A DNA stretch of 64,000 nucleotides from Coturnix japonica (GCF_001577835.2 NC_029532.1:4154001-4218000), one strand, 5' to 3'; positions 23,991-37,179 are shown, counted from the first letter of the stretch. Made by a program: numbers and translations. The notes: generated by a model not told the origin, from the letters alone.

Positions 23991-26604
23991 TGGGATGATG
24001 CAGTGATGGCAGCAGGAACAAAATGGATCACAAGCAGAGCCTGGGCAGGGGGTGATGGAGCAACTCAGCATTATATCTCAAGGGCTCTGATTTTTGGCAG
24101 AGCCAAGCCGATGGGATGCTGAGCTGTGGGAGGGCTGGCCTGTCTCCAAGTGCTCCCCGGGTGCTGCTATCTCCTGGTGATCTGTGATCCACTCGAGTGT
24201 GTCCATCTGGATGCCAGCCTGGGCTGGTATCTGTTCCTGGTGGCTTGTTGGGTTTGTGTGTATCCTGCAATCTCTGGCTCTTTTTTGGAGCTGGGAGTGA
24301 TTGTGTTCGCTCCCCAGTTCAGCAAGTCAAAGTGAGACTGCTGGGGGAGAGGGGAGATTTTAAGCTCTGTCTCTGGAGTGAGAGAGAAGGGCTCAGCTTC
24401 CAAGTGCCTCACTGGAGGGGATCCCAACCAGCCCTGCCTTGCTGGGGCAGCTCCCTCCTCTCTTCTCCCTCCCACTCAGGGGCTGTAGGGCTCTTGGTCC
24501 TCCCATGCCCTGCCGGATGTTGGGGAGCCAGACGGGACAGACCAGCAGCTCCCAGCCCCAAACAATGGGGCCATTGAGGGCTGGAGCTGGGGGCTTGGCT
24601 GACTGTGGGCTATGGATGGGGAGGCCAGCTGAGCTGTGCTTGTTCCACCTCAGCAGAGTCAGAGCCCAAAATAGGAGCAGTGCGGCCATTTGGAGGCTGA
24701 GCCTCTTTATCCAGAGGTCGCAGCTTGTTTGCGTGTGGGGTTTGCGTGGAGTATTTATGTCTTGGAGTGGGGCTGGGGGCAGGAAATGAAAGGGGAGGGG
24801 TTGGCAGTTGTGCAGACTTATTTTTGTTTTGTTTTGTTTTCTGTGCTAAAATGGTGCAGAAGTATTGGTATTTTTATCCCCCCACCTTCCCGTATGTCCA
24901 TATGCTTCCTTGCAGACTGGGAGCCCCAGTGAGAGCAGTGCTGTGACTCAGTGCTGGAGCGTTGAGCAGGTGAAGGGGACAAGCACTGCACCCTATAAAC
25001 TGGTGGAGCTGCCAAGCTGTCCCCATTGTACCCAACTGCTATTTCCCTATGCTGCCATCCTAGTTCCTAATCTCAGGCTCCTCTGTGTCCATGGGCTGTG
25101 CCTGCAGGTAGCGCTTCCCCTTCCTCAGCCCCCTCTGATCTGCTTTCCTGGCACAGCAGTGGGTGCTGCCTGGCTCTTGCAGACACCAAGCATCTGCTGT
25201 GCCCAGTGCATCCGAAACTCGCACTTCTTTTGTATCTGTGTGTGGATTTAAGGGCTCAGCGTGAGGTGCCTATAGAGGTGGTCTCGGTTGGAGCCTGTTC
25301 TGAATGGTGCTGCTTGAACGGGGCTGCGTCTGCGTCGGGAGATGTGCAGAATTAATGCAAGGTTTGGATCAGCTCATTAACTGCCTGTGCCGGTCCAAAT
25401 CTTGCCCTTGGAGGTATGTGTGTTGCTGCCAGTGCCATCAACATAAAGACTCTCGCCAGCACAGCCAGGGATGGGATTTGGCCTGTTTATATTCATGGTG
25501 CAAAAAGAGCTGAAGGATTAATGCCTGATTACTTCTCGGGCCAGCGGGAGCCTCGGGTACCCATCTCTTGTGCAGCTAAAGCGCAGGGCAGAGCAAGACA
25601 AAGCTTTGCAACAGAATCCTCCCAATTACCTCACCGCTCTCCCCGCGCGCCGTAAAATGCACCGTCAGCTCCACCAGCCAGCGCTCAGCCTGCAGCCAAA
25701 CAACTCCTGCATTGCTGCATCCCCCTCCGCCCTGTGCTGACCCCAGTTTGGGGTGGTTTGGTGGAGCCCTGCCTGCTCCCTACCTGCCCCTTGTGTTCAT
25801 ATGAGCATCCTTTCGTGCCCCCCCAGCGGAGCCTGCGCGTTGGATGCAGTTTCTATGGTTACTGCAGCTCCTGGGCTCTGGGAAGAGCAGTTGGATGCTG
25901 GAGCTGGCAGGACCAGCATCTCCCTCTGGATCAGCCTGAAACTTGACAGGGATCGGTGTGTGGCAGAGCAGGACAAAGAGAGAAGGGGAGAGGGAACGCA
26001 ATGAGAAAAGCTCAGCTTGTGCTGGGTACCGGGGTTGCCCCCAACAGGTTATGCTCTGAACAGGCTTCAAAAAGGAATCAAAAAGGGTGGGGAGGAAAAG
26101 AAAATAGATGAGAAAACTGCAGTTCTAGTGCTTGCATGAAGGTGACATTTGTTGTAGCATCTCCAGCCGTCGATACGGGGATCTGAACGTAAGGAAGTTA
26201 TAACTGCTGCCAAGCTGACTGTTTCTACCCACATTTTTCTTTTCCCCAACCCTTTTTTTCCCCTCTGTTTCATTCTTTTGGTGCTTTTTATTCTCTGATA
26301 TTTCCCTTCCTACACACACAGGTTTTCTCTTCGCTCCTACATATCCCTCTTCTGTCGGTTAGGTTAAAAGTTGGAGGCATGTTCAGTCCTCACCACATGC
26401 AGGTGCCACTTGGGGCACCAAGAAGTGCCAGCTGGGAATTGATGTGACTTTTTGGGGATAGTTTTTGCCCTTCAGAGCCTTCTCCCGATGATGGACGCCA
26501 GCACTGAGATCTGAGCACAGCGTGTGTAGGTGCAAACCCAGCCTGGTGTATTCATCTGCAATTGGGACCTTCCATCCTCTCATCTCCTCTAACTCAAATT
26601 CAGG
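23991..26604. other. Gene-free stretch with a (TTTTG)n tract
   Basis: No gene recognised. A (TTTTG)-type simple repeat lies at 24821-24840, followed by an AT-rich segment to about 24900. The block at 26090-26350 is AT-rich and non-repetitive but has no strong motif. Confidence 0.4.
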
Positions 26605-26752
26605 TTGGTTATTAGTGCTGGGGTCACCATCTCTGGAGGCCTCCCAGAGCTGTGGGGATGTGGCACTGAGGGACGTGTCAGTGGGCTGGTTTGGGGTTGG
26701 ACTTGGGAATCTGAGGGGTCTTTTCCATCTTGAGTGACTCTATGAAATATGC
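26605..26752 (+). mobile_element. CR1 LINE, 3' end fragment
   Basis: Matches the CR1 phrase order: 'ggggtcaccatctctggagg', 'gatgtggcactgagggac', 'ttggggttggacttggga', then 'gactctatgaaat' as a decayed tail. It is an old plus-strand copy. Confidence 0.8.
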
Positions 26753-26789
26753 CTTGAGCCTATGGGATCGAACTCAGTGCCAGAGGTTG

Positions 26790-26838
26790 CAAGTAGGTGA
26801 TGTTTGAGTTCCCTTCCAACCCAAGCCATTCTCCACTT
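26790..26838 (+). mobile_element. CR1 LINE, short 3' remnant
   Basis: A 'gatgtttgagttcccttcca' stretch followed by 'acccaagccattct' is the last piece of a CR1 3' UTR. It lies just right of another CR1 fragment and is probably a separate insertion. Confidence 0.6.
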
Positions 26839-27329
26839 GTAGGTTGGCCTCTCAGAGCCCTTTTCTTTCTGACTTGGCCGCTTCACCTCTAGACACCTGG
26901 TAGACAGGGCAGTGCCTCTTGTGCTGTAATAGGCATCTCGATCCCTGCTGTTACAGGCAGGGTGTGTGGGGACAGGAATGAAAATAACTAGGCCAAAGGC
27001 TTGGGAGATGAAGGGCCCTCGTCCTGACCTGCTTGGGAGGTAACTGGGAGCACAGGTCTCCCCATGCTTCCCAGCTGAGCATGGCTCCTCACCTGGTTGG
27101 ACTGGCTTGCCCATCTCCCTGGGGCTGAGGCTCAGGCAGACACCGGGCTGCAGTGGTTACAGCCATGCTCTGAATGCAGAGGAGGGGGCAGGCAGGCAGG
27201 GGAAAGCATTTGCAGTGTTCTGGCTTCACCCAGCAACCAAGAAGTTCCCACAGAGCCATGAAACAGTACCCTGCCATCACTAACCCTGTGCCCCCAGGTG
27301 GCAGCTGAGGAGGATGGATGGATGGAGAG

Positions 27330-27382
27330 TGGGTGTGAGCCCAGCAGTTCTCCCTTCCAATCCAAGCAATTCTATGACTGTA
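27330..27382 (+). mobile_element. CR1 LINE, short 3' remnant
   Basis: The phrase 'ctcccttccaatccaagcaa' followed by 'ttctatgactgtat' is a decayed CR1 3' end. The left limit is uncertain. Confidence 0.55.
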
Positions 27383-28214
27383 TAATTACTTACACTGGGG
27401 CTGCCTGTCCAGCCCTGCCTGCGGGGCCGGCGGCTGCCGGGGCTGTGTGGGTGGCATGGGGCAAGCATGGCGTGTGGGGCCGGCCTGGTTCCTGCCCCTC
27501 ATTGTGCGTGGGAGAGGCAGCAGTGCCTGGGGAGACGTCCCATGGCTTCTCTGGAGCCATAGCCTAGTTTTGAGGCAGTCCCTGCCCGTCTGGCCCTTTT
27601 AGGGGCAAAACAGTTCTTTATTTTGGGTTGTGGATAGGCTGATGGAGGTATGGATGGATACGAGACTGGCTGAACTGGGCTCCTCTCTGTGTCTGTGCTG
27701 GTGGCACAGCTGGGCAGAGGGGCTGTTGGGACCATGCTGCAGCCCTATAGAGCAGCACTGATGCAGTGGGATGTTGCTGGGAGCAGCAGGCAGGGTGTCT
27801 GCAGGCCCCCGCGCTCTGAATCACCTGCTCAACCCTTCAGCTGCCGGGACTTGCAGCTGCCTCAGCCGTGTTTACCCTTCCCCGTTCCCTTTTCTCCTTT
27901 CTCCCCAGGCAGATGAAAGCCCGACAAGAAAGGGCAGACGCGGCTTCCCCTCAACAAGTTGCTGCAGGTGAGGCAGAGCTGCTTGGCACGCTGCACAGAC
28001 ACCTGGCCTGGCTGCTCCATGCACCATTTTGTGCAGGAGGGAGGAGGAGCACCGGGCAGATCAGAGGGGGATGGATGGGGTGGGCTGGGTGCTGTGGGCA
28101 CAGGACTCAAGCTGAGCCAGTCCTGGATGGATCCAGTGGTCTTAGGGATTGAAGCATCATGTCTGTAGTTTGGATACTGCCTTCTCCTTCTACATCACAG
28201 GAGGGAGACCTTGG

Positions 28215-28300
28215 AGGGTGAGCAGGTTGCATGGAGAGGTTGTGGTTGCCTCGTCCCTGGAGGTGCTCAAGACCAGTTTGGATGGGGCCAAAAAAGGCTG
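28215..28300 (+). mobile_element. CR1 LINE fragment (ORF2 end region)
   Basis: The 'gagaggttgtggttgcctcg' and 'tccctggaggtgctcaagac' phrases correspond to the CR1 ORF2 C-terminal coding region, followed by 'cagtttggatggggcc'. The 3' tail is missing or unrecognisable. Confidence 0.75.
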
Positions 28301-28489
28301 TTTGACATTCATGTGAGTGGACCAAAAAGGTTTTGTTACACTGAGGCTGGGTGAGAAGGGCCAAGACCACTCCATCTAACCAGCCAAACCCAGATCAGTC
28401 ACTGTGAGATGCATGGCAGGAGCATTCTTTCTCAGAGCTGATTGCAGCTCTTCTGTGTGCATGGAAGCAGCTTGGGAAGCAGCCTGGTT

Positions 28490-28620
28490 TCCTGAAAGTA
28501 CATAACTTGTATTGAACAATAAGATTTTCCCCCCTTCCGATTTATTTTCCTTGTCGTGAAAGCGTCACGGTCACTTCTGTTGAACAAAATGAAACCTCGT
28601 TTTAGTCCATGTCCTTAGGA
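28490..28620. promoter_or_regulatory. Candidate conserved non-coding element
   Basis: An AT-rich complex block with GAACAATAAG (SOX-like, near 28514) and GCGTCACGGTCAC (CRE or nuclear-receptor-like, near 28562). Its CpGs are unusual for the local background. An enhancer role is inference. Confidence 0.3.
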
Positions 28621-31600
28621 GTGTTTGAAATACCATGGAGAAAGTCTACAGATTGGTTTTGAAGCCATCCAAAGGGTAAAAGTGATGGATTGGTTTATAT
28701 CTCAAACCTCTCTAACCCCACTTGTCTGCATGGAGCTCCAAACCCCCACAGCACCTACCTCCAAGGAGGGGAATATTTTACACGTGGGCCTGTCTGTGTG
28801 GAACTCAAGGCTGTTTTTACTTGGTGCAGGGAAATGTCCCTGGGCTCCTTTTGGTGTCACTTTGCTGTTCCCAAGCGGTTTCCTGGAAAGGCAGCAGGAA
28901 GTCGAACATGTAAGTACATTTCTGAAGCACTTGGGTATTTCCAAGTGATGCAACTTCAGATTCCTTCCCTAACCAACCCCCTCCTTTTCCTTTTGGGCTC
29001 CTTTTGGCCTCAAAGTTCAGCTTGTCTTTTTGTTGTTTGGTTTTTGAGTTATGGAGGCAGAGCCCTACAGTGGGAGGAGGTGGGCAGCACGCAGCCAGGT
29101 GCATGGGGGGCTGGGGAGGGGAAGCTGCCCCTTTGGGGAACCTTTGCTCTGTCTTGCAGGGCCATCTGTGGGACTGACTGTGTGATCCTCCCACGGTCTG
29201 GACCCATCAGCAGGTGAGAAATCACATCAGATTTTTGCACGCTAGCTAAAATCAGTGGGATCAGGCTGGGGAACGTGCTGTTTCATTTCCTTTCTCTAAG
29301 GAGATCTGTACTGTGTTTAAAAAAAAAATAGGTTAAGCCAGCTATCCAAACAAGNNNNNNNNNNNNNNNNCATCCTCTGCTTGGATGCTCCATGAAACTT
29401 GGTCATTGCTTAATGGCAGCTGCTTCAAATGCTGTGTGTCAGCATGGCACTGCAATGCAGCTTCTCTCTGCCCAGTGTGTGGCTGCTCGGGTGTGAGGCT
29501 TTGCTTGCTGAAGCTTTGCTGCAGGCTGTTCTCCCCAAAACCTGCACTGTCAATGAGTTGTGCTGGTAAACAGCACAGAGACAGATCGTTCAGGTTGCTC
29601 TCATCCTCCAGCCCTGAAACCAGCTGGCAGGGATGTCAAACATGACTTGCCCCTGCAGACAAAGTCACGCTCATCATCTCTGTAATTAATCCGGTTCCTG
29701 GAGGTCGTGGTTTGAACACAGACAAGTTGTCCTGGGGAAGCAACACCCTCTGGATCTGGTTGTTCCTCACAGGTATTTGCACAGTTTTGCAGGTGAAACT
29801 CTGCATGCAGCCCGGTGGGGCCAACGCTGGCTGCTGCCATTGGGTACTCATGAGTGAGAGAACATGAGACGGAGTCAGGGAACCTCTGAGACCAATACTG
29901 GGATGAGGCAGGAGGAGAGGGAGGTTTTAAAGCCTTGGTCAAGTTGAAGGGAGTTGTTTCCCTTTCTGGTTATGAATTTCTCTTGTCGCTTGGCTGTGTC
30001 TTGTTGCAAGGAGCTCAGTTCCCATTGACTCCAGCAGGACCAGAGCTGGACCAGAGGGGCACTTGATGCAAAAGAGGCTGCAAGAATAGATTCAGCTTTA
30101 TCTCTTAACGAGCCTGTTCATTCTCTCACCTGTTGATGGGTCAAATTTTGAAGCTCTGACTCAGTCTGAACTTTCAGTGGCTTTTACACCTGGTGATTTA
30201 AATATCTGCCTGCACAGGAGGTGAACACCAAGCGGCATCCCTACCTGCAGCACCGTACCAGGTTACCTTCCCCTTTCCCCCCTCCAGCTGTTTACTGTTT
30301 CCCTCCCACCTCCTGACTCAGAAGAATGGGACACAAATGCTCCCACCTCACCCACTCCGGTACAATGCTTGGCAGCTGCCGGGGAAAAAGAGTTTGGGTG
30401 AAGCTGCCAGGCTTTGCCTGGGAGCCATGGAGCAGAGCACGAGAGCTGTTCCACCAACGCAGCCGCCAGCAGCAGGAGCCTCGGGGAGCAGACGAGCCAA
30501 CTGCTGGGGGTGCTGATAACATCTGGACCCACCTGATGAGGGAGCATCTCCCCGTGCTGTAAGTGCAGGGTTGGGACCTTTCGGTGCTGAGCCGCCTCTG
30601 CTCCCACCGAGTTCAGCAGGAGGTCAGGGTACATAGCAATGGGGTCGTGCAAGCTGTGGGTGCTGGGGCTGAGCCTAAGGCAGTGCTGGGACTGCTGCCT
30701 GCTGGGCTGGGTGAGTCCTTGTCGGGTGGCTCCTACCAAGTCTGCAGATAGAAGTGGTGTGAAGCTGTTCCAGGGTGAGAGAGAAACCTCTGGAACCAGC
30801 TGCAGTGCTATTCCTGGGGTAAGAGAGTGGCTGAGAAGCCCCCAAGTGGCCCTTAGAAAGGCATAGCTGTAAAAGCACAGGAGTCCCAGGGGAGCTGGAG
30901 CTTGTCCCCATGTCCCTGTGCGGGGCGGTGGGGGCTGCAGTCAAAGTATTCCCGTGGCCCCGTGCTGTCACCCTGCTGCAGCCACAGCACAGCGCCAGCT
31001 TGCTCTTCCCTCCTCATCTCTCCTTCTTCCTCCCGTGGCCCCTCACATCCTCCCTGCCTCAATCCAGCTTTAAAATCTCAAGGCAAATCCCACTAAATCG
31101 GGAGATTTCGCCCGGCTGCTTCCCTGCCCTCTCTGCTCTCCCGCTCCCTCCGCCTTTTCTGGCCTGCTGGGTTTTGTGTTTCAGTTGTTATAAATAAAGC
31201 TCCAGGCACTGATTTGGGTATACAATGACACCTTGTGTTATTAGACAGCACAGGACAGACTTTGCAAGGGGAGCTGCTCTCCCGCCCTCGCTCTGCTCTG
31301 GCTGCTGGTGCTCTGCGGGAGCTCAGCAGGTGCTTCTGTTCCCTGTCTCACCCCAAATCACAGCCCCCAGGAATAAAAAGAGGAGATCTGGACCCCCTGC
31401 TCCGGCTTGGCTGGGTTTAAAAATAGGTGGGTGGGAGGAAGCTGGATGCTTAAAAAAGGGAGAGCGACTGAGGATGATGGGGAAGGGGATAGGAATGTAG
31501 GGGGCTGTGCCCCTGAAAAAAGAATGTTTATGGGAAGAAAGCAGGGATGGAAATGCCACTTGTCCCCTCAGACCTGCTGTAGGGTGGCCGCCCTGCCCCT

Positions 31601-32394
31601 CTGTGCTGTGCATGGAAGAGGTGGGGTCTGAGCATCCTTTCTCCTCGTGCTCGTCCCTGTGCTGCACTGTGGCCCCTTGAGAAGGGCTTTGTCCAACATG
31701 GGCCACCTTTATGTCACCTCTCCATCCCTTCAGGACCAGCACTGGTTGGAGGGGGATAATCTGCTATGCTGAGTCCCATGTGCCCATTTTTGAGATCTCC
31801 CTCCACATTTTATGCCAGAAAAGCAAATGTTGCGAATTTTTGCTTGAGTGCTCAGTGCTGGTGTCCCACAGCTCCAAAACGTGCTCACTTTGCTCATCCC
31901 ATTACATCTACCATAGGACCCCTCCTCCTCCATGGGGGGCCATGGGAGCTGCCGTGCTGAGCTGTGGGGATGGGACCCTCCAGGAGCTCTTTCTGTTGCT
32001 GTTCATCTTCACTCTGTGGGGATCCAGAAGTGGTGCTGGGTGCCCAGCTTGGGGACTCTTTGAGGCAGCGATTTAAAGGAAGATAAATAAAAACCCGGAC
32101 CACGGAGCTGGGAAGTTGGCCTCTTTCATCAAGGATGACTTGATTTATCCAGGTTAGTTTAATTCTTTTTAAAGTCCTTTTGGAAGTTCTATCTGAAGGA
32201 CTTTTGGAGGTGCTTTTTGGTCACTGAGCGGGTCTGGCTGTTACCGTTTTGCTGATGGTTTGGTGCACTGTTTGAAGCATGGATGAGATGTCCATGAATG
32301 TATGAAGGACAGAGAATTCATTCTTTTGTGTTGGCTTTTGGCTTGTTCTAGTTTTTGCTTCTCCCTCTGCTGGCTGTGGGCTGGGTGAAGCTCA
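28621..32394. other. Gene-free stretch with one assembly gap
   Basis: No gene recognised. The block carries an isolated AATAAA on the plus strand (31193-31198) and an AP-1-like TGACTCA (30314-30320), neither with supporting context. The gap is listed separately. Confidence 0.4.
29355..29370. other. Assembly gap (16 N)
   Basis: A run of 16 N with no shared sequence at its edges. A short A run (29319-29328) lies just left of it. Confidence 0.99.
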
Positions 32395-32480
32395 GCAGAC
32401 ACAGCGGGGATGGGTTGGGGTTGGACTTGGTGATCTTGGAGGTCTTCTCCAACCGTAATTAATGATTCAGTGATTCCAAG
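32395..32480 (+). mobile_element. CR1 LINE, 3' end fragment
   Basis: 'gggttggggttggacttggt', then 'gatcttggaggtcttctcca' and 'atgattcagtgattcc' are the CR1 3' end with its tail, on the plus strand. The copy is old. Confidence 0.8.
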
Positions 32481-32639
32481 AAGCTGGCACCAGGAGGCTG
32501 CTCCTGCCAGTGAGTGATGCTTCTGCTGTTCTTCCCTCTCCTCCCCATCTATTGGAAAAGAAAGCAAACTCATTTATAGCACCTGGGGTTGGGGTTTGGT
32601 GGTCTCATGTTGACTCGGTTTGTAGAGGCGCAGACCATA

Positions 32640-33080
32640 GGAGGGGGAATTAAACACCCTCCTTTTGTGCTTAGTGATGCATGTGTTACTTTATAAGGTA
32701 AATAACCAAACTATCCAATAAAATACCAATGTTCTGCACATTAATAAAGTAATGGAGATATTTAATGTATGCAGTAAAGCTGCTATTGCAGAGCCCTAGG
32801 CCTGCTTTAGTAGCTATAACAGGAGTGAATAAGATCTTTTCCTGCTTTTATTTATACACATATAATATCAAATATTACTGAGTTTTTGCTTGTTAATGTT
32901 AGCCAAAGGGGTTAAGAGAAATAGAAAGGGGTTTGGCAAACATATCAGGGGAGAAAGAGCCAGAGTAGGCCCATTAATAAATGAGGGAGCTGAATTCAGC
33001 AGTGATATTGAAGTGACGAAGTTACTGAGCTGCTTTTAAAATCAGTCTCTGGTAAAATCAGTGGAGACAATTAGGAGACC
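32640..33080. promoter_or_regulatory. Strong candidate conserved non-coding element
   Basis: About 440 bp of AT-rich, CpG-free, non-repetitive sequence, sharply set off from GC-richer neighbours. It contains many TTAAT, AATAAA, ATATTTAAT and ATTAATAAA homeodomain-like cores and a palindromic TTATACACATATAATA segment. This texture is typical of developmental enhancers in gene deserts. Function is inferred. Confidence 0.42.
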
Positions 33081-36079
33081 TTGTCAGATGCAATTAGGGG
33101 CTCCGAAATAGACAAACAGCCCATGAGAGAACAGCAAGGCCATGGGGAACAGCAGAGCAGGGCTGGAGCAAAGGGGGAAATTCGTGATGACTTCGTGGGT
33201 CTGACTGGGACTGGGCACAGGGGGGACCTCAATGGGATCTGGCAGCAAGGAGGGTGCAAAGGAGGATAACAGAAGGTTGGTTTGTGTCATTTCCATCCGT
33301 CCTCATGGAGAGAGTGTCTTGTGAAGGGCTGGGGATGGAACAGGGGAAGCGTGGTCCGTATTGCAGGGAGTGCTGGAAAGGAAAGCTGCAAATGGGCAGG
33401 GTGAGGCTGAGGGTTGGGGAGCACCCACTGTGTGCCACCCTCCAGGGTGTGATTTTGCTCCCTTTAGTCCCTGTGGCTGTTCCAGCCCTTCCTGTATGCT
33501 GCTGGATGCGTTCATTAGTTCCAGAAAGGCAGAGACTGAAAATAACCGAGGAGGAAAGACATGCAGAGAAAGCCTGGGAAGGCTGGTTGTGACAGGGCAG
33601 AAATATCCACATGACATGGAAAACGGAGATCCAGGGGGATCCTACAGCTGAAGAGCTGGGAGAAATGGCCCCATGTGCCTGGGATAAGCCCCGGCCAAAA
33701 TGGTATTGGTGGGGACCCAGCGCTGGAGCCAGCTCCAGTTGCAGAGAAGCTGAAGCCTTGTGTTGTGCATGCCTTGTGTAAAAGCCTTTTGATATTTTGG
33801 GGGCAACAGATGCTGAGGCCACGTGTCAGGCAGCCCTGGAGACACTCCCCTTGTTCTTTCTCTCCTGCTTGTTCTCGCAGCACTGTTTCCCAGTGCCCAA
33901 GCCTGGGCACTGCAATGACATTCAAGTGTAAACCCACTGGGAAGGGATTTGGAGAAAAGCACCACAATGACACAGAGCCTGAGGGATGAGCGTGGGAGGA
34001 GAGGTTAAAAGAGTGACGGTGATGGGTTCTGCTGCTGCTTGTAGGGCTGCCTGGGATGGGAACGAACCCCTGGGCGCTGCCCCCGTTATATGGCCACTGT
34101 TCCTGGGTATGTAGAATAAGGCTTGGGGGGTACCCAGCCTTTAGAAATCAAGCTGAGGTGGGAACAGTGTGATTGAATTGCACAAAGGAAAATGGAGGCT
34201 TTATGGTGGTTGAAAACAACAACAACAACAACCACAAACGAGCCAGCAGCAAGAAAGCAACGTGCAAACGGAACGTTGGCAGTGCCAGGTTTGAGTCGTT
34301 TAAAACGTGATTATGCAAAGCTCTGAGATTTAAAGATGTTTCGCAGGGACGTGGTGAAGGGGTAAACTCACACCAGCCTTTGCTCATCGCTTGCACTGAA
34401 TCCCTTTGGTCAAACTCATTGGCATCGGAGGAACCGGCCCTGGTGGAGCTCAGCCCCTGCTGGTGTCAATGAGGGGTTTGGAGGTGTGGTGGGTGGCAGA
34501 GCTCTCCTGGAGCTCCCCAACCCCTCCTGAGCAGGAGGCAGGTCCGTTCATTTCTCTATTTGTTTTTGTGCAGAAGGATGGGGATTGGGGAGCTGAGCTC
34601 AATTCCAAGCGTGTGGGCTGCTGAATAAATAGCTTCGTCTGCGTTCATCAGCTCTTCTGACTCTGTGATGGGGATGGGTGCATTCTCTGTATTCCCATGG
34701 CCCCATCCAGAGCCCAGATAAGCTGTGGGGATGGTTCATGCTCCCTGATGGTGTGTGGGAAGGGCTTTTGGGTTATGGGCTGTGGGAGGGGAAAACTGGA
34801 ATGGTGGAGCCCAGACCTAAAGACACCTGCTGGAAATGCTTGAAGGCTTCTAGGTAGGCATCTTCCAGTGCTGTGTGCTGTCTTTGTGCACAGTGTCAGA
34901 AGAGACAGTAACCTGGAAGTCCCTACAAGTCTAACCAGAGAAGCAATCCCATAGTTGCAGCCATGAGACATAAGGACTTTCCATGTGGCAGGGCTGAGCA
35001 CAGGGCGATGTTGGTGATGTTGGGTGCATCAGACCCAGTTTTGCTCTTTCACTTTTTGCAGCTGCCTCTCTCAGACCTTCCCTCTGCTTTACCCACCCCA
35101 GCTCCTCCTTTTTATTATTTATTTATTTATTTGTGTTTTACTTCAGCTGTTTATCTCACGTATTTTATTATGTGTCTTCCTTGCATCCAGGCTTCCTTTC
35201 TCTGCTCCGTGCACTGTCCAGTCCTAAGGTTGTTCCCGTGGGTCAGCATTGCCCATGATGGGTATAGTCTCCATGCTGTGATCCAACATCCAGCCTGCTC
35301 CAAGCGTGTTGCTGCTGGAGCTCAGTGCCTTTTTTTTCCTCCATCATGTGAGTAAAGTTTCTACGAGTCTGTTCTGGTTTAAATGTGAAATATGCATTCG
35401 AGAGAGAGAGGCATGCAGACCTCACCCCTCAAAGCCCAACCCATCTCCACTCCAGTGACTCTTTCCAAAAAGAAAGGGAAATAAGAAGAACCCGATCCCT
35501 GTTTCTCCCAATCTCTTGATTTACAGCCACCCTCATGGACTTCTTGTTGGTCCAGGGGCAAAACTTCTGCAGGACACCCCAAAACCATCAGAGCAGCTCA
35601 TGGAGGAGGGCAGCATGATGTCACCAATGGCACCACGTGCTAATTCTCACGTGTGCCCATTTTAGGGGCTGGAACATCAGCAGAACCTCGTGTGCACATG
35701 GCTGACCTCTGCCGTGCCCACTCTCTGGGTGGCAAATAGATCCTGGACTCACAGCGAGGAGCGTGTGGCTGGGTTTGGTCAGATTTGTCCCCTCTTTTCT
35801 CCACTGGATGTATGTGCACTAGAGAAGTCCCAGAAAGAAAGTGCTCAGCTGCCCTGCATTGAGCAAAACGTGTGTGCATGCAGCTCCACGTCTCCTTTGA
35901 GTTCTCCATTTAAACACCCTCACTGCCAAAAGGAGACAAATTCCCCCCGTGGCCCTAAAGGTCCCACCACCCGCTGTCCCCCTGCATAGGGACAGTGTCC
36001 CAGTGGGAGCCCCGTGCCACTGGGATTGCAGCCCAGCTCAGGCAGGAGCTCGTTGGTGAGCAGGGGAAAAAAGAGGCTG
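33081..36079. other. Gene-free stretch with two simple repeats
   Basis: No gene recognised. Simple repeats: (AAC)n at 34214-34233 and (ATTT)n at 35109-35131. Open frames lack domains. Confidence 0.4.
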
Positions 36080-36370
36080 TAGCAGAGATGGAACAAACAG
36101 AATTTTTTTTTGCATCTAGAGGGGGAAGCACAGAGCTAAAAATAAAACGGGAAGATCAGTATCTGTCAGGCTGACGGCGGATTGGCTCTTTGGAAATGCA
36201 TGTAATTACCAGGCTGTAGGTAGACATTTGCATGGAGCGAATAGCAAGCTACCGAGACAAGGTTATGCTTTAACCTTTAAGTCCCGAATCTGCTGGAAAA
36301 CTAAGACAGAACTGCAGGAAATTAACTTAAATTAATAGAATGGCTGTGAGTGTGCCACATGTTACTTTGA
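36080..36370. promoter_or_regulatory. Strong candidate enhancer with octamer and homeodomain sites
   Basis: It holds ATGCATGTAATTACC (36196-36210), a perfect POU octamer ATTTGCAT (36226-36233), 'taacctttaagtcccgaatc' (36271-36290) and AATTAACTTAAATTAAT (near 36319-36335). The sequence is complex and unrelated to any repeat I know. The homeodomain core TAATTACC is the same as the pair near 1 kb. POU plus homeodomain grammar fits a neural or mesenchymal developmental enhancer; this is inference. Confidence 0.45.
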
Positions 36371-37179
36371 TGCATGTCACTTCGCGGCACAGAGTGCCTG
36401 GCTGCCCCTGTGCCCCAGCTCCTGCTGGAGGGAGATGCTTCAGATGCAAGTTTGTCAGGCATGGATCTCCTCCCTCATTTGGGGATTCAGCTCGACTGTA
36501 GCTTTTCGTGCTCCACGTGCCTTTCTGTTGGCAGTCTGCAAAGCGGCTGGGGAGATTTGGGCAAAGGGAGCTGTGCTGGTGGATGCTGCAGGGCTGGGGG
36601 CTGGAGAAATCCAGCTGTGTTGATCCACAGCTCCCGGCTGGGAGAGCCAGGATGTGGTGATGGGGATGGATGTCTTGGTGAGCATCTTGAGGCTGAGTTC
36701 TATGCAGGATTCTACAGGCAGTAATCAGTAGTGATTAGACCAAAAATGGTCCCTTTGCCACGTGTGTTTGCAGACATGCAGTGCCTAAGACTGGGGGTCT
36801 GCTGAAAAATACAGAGAGAAATAAAAACTATGCCACTGTATTTCCACGCTCAGCTCCCATCAAGACTACTCATGCTCTCAACCCTCTTAATGCCTTCTTA
36901 CCCCCAGGAGACATCACTCCTGCTGCTGCCCATTGTCTCCAAGCCAAGCAGCAATGCAGGGCACTGGGGCTGGAATGAGGAGCAGGAGGGCAGATACTGT
37001 GTGCATCCTAGTCTTGTGTGCCTCTTTGCTGGCTGCAATAGACCAGGTAACACCTGTTTCCAAAAGATGCTGCCTTATCCCTTCCAATCTGGGAATGATT
37101 GTTGCTGTATTGATTGCGTTGCTTGATTCAAGCTGGCTGCATTGCCGTGACTCAGAGCAGAAACTGAATGTAGAAACAG
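36371..37179. other. Gene-free stretch
   Basis: No gene, repeat or strong site seen. Confidence 0.4.

Noticed and set aside
31193-31198. AATAAA on the plus strand as a gene 3' end
   Set aside because: A lone hexamer with no upstream exon or clear downstream element; such hexamers are frequent by chance.
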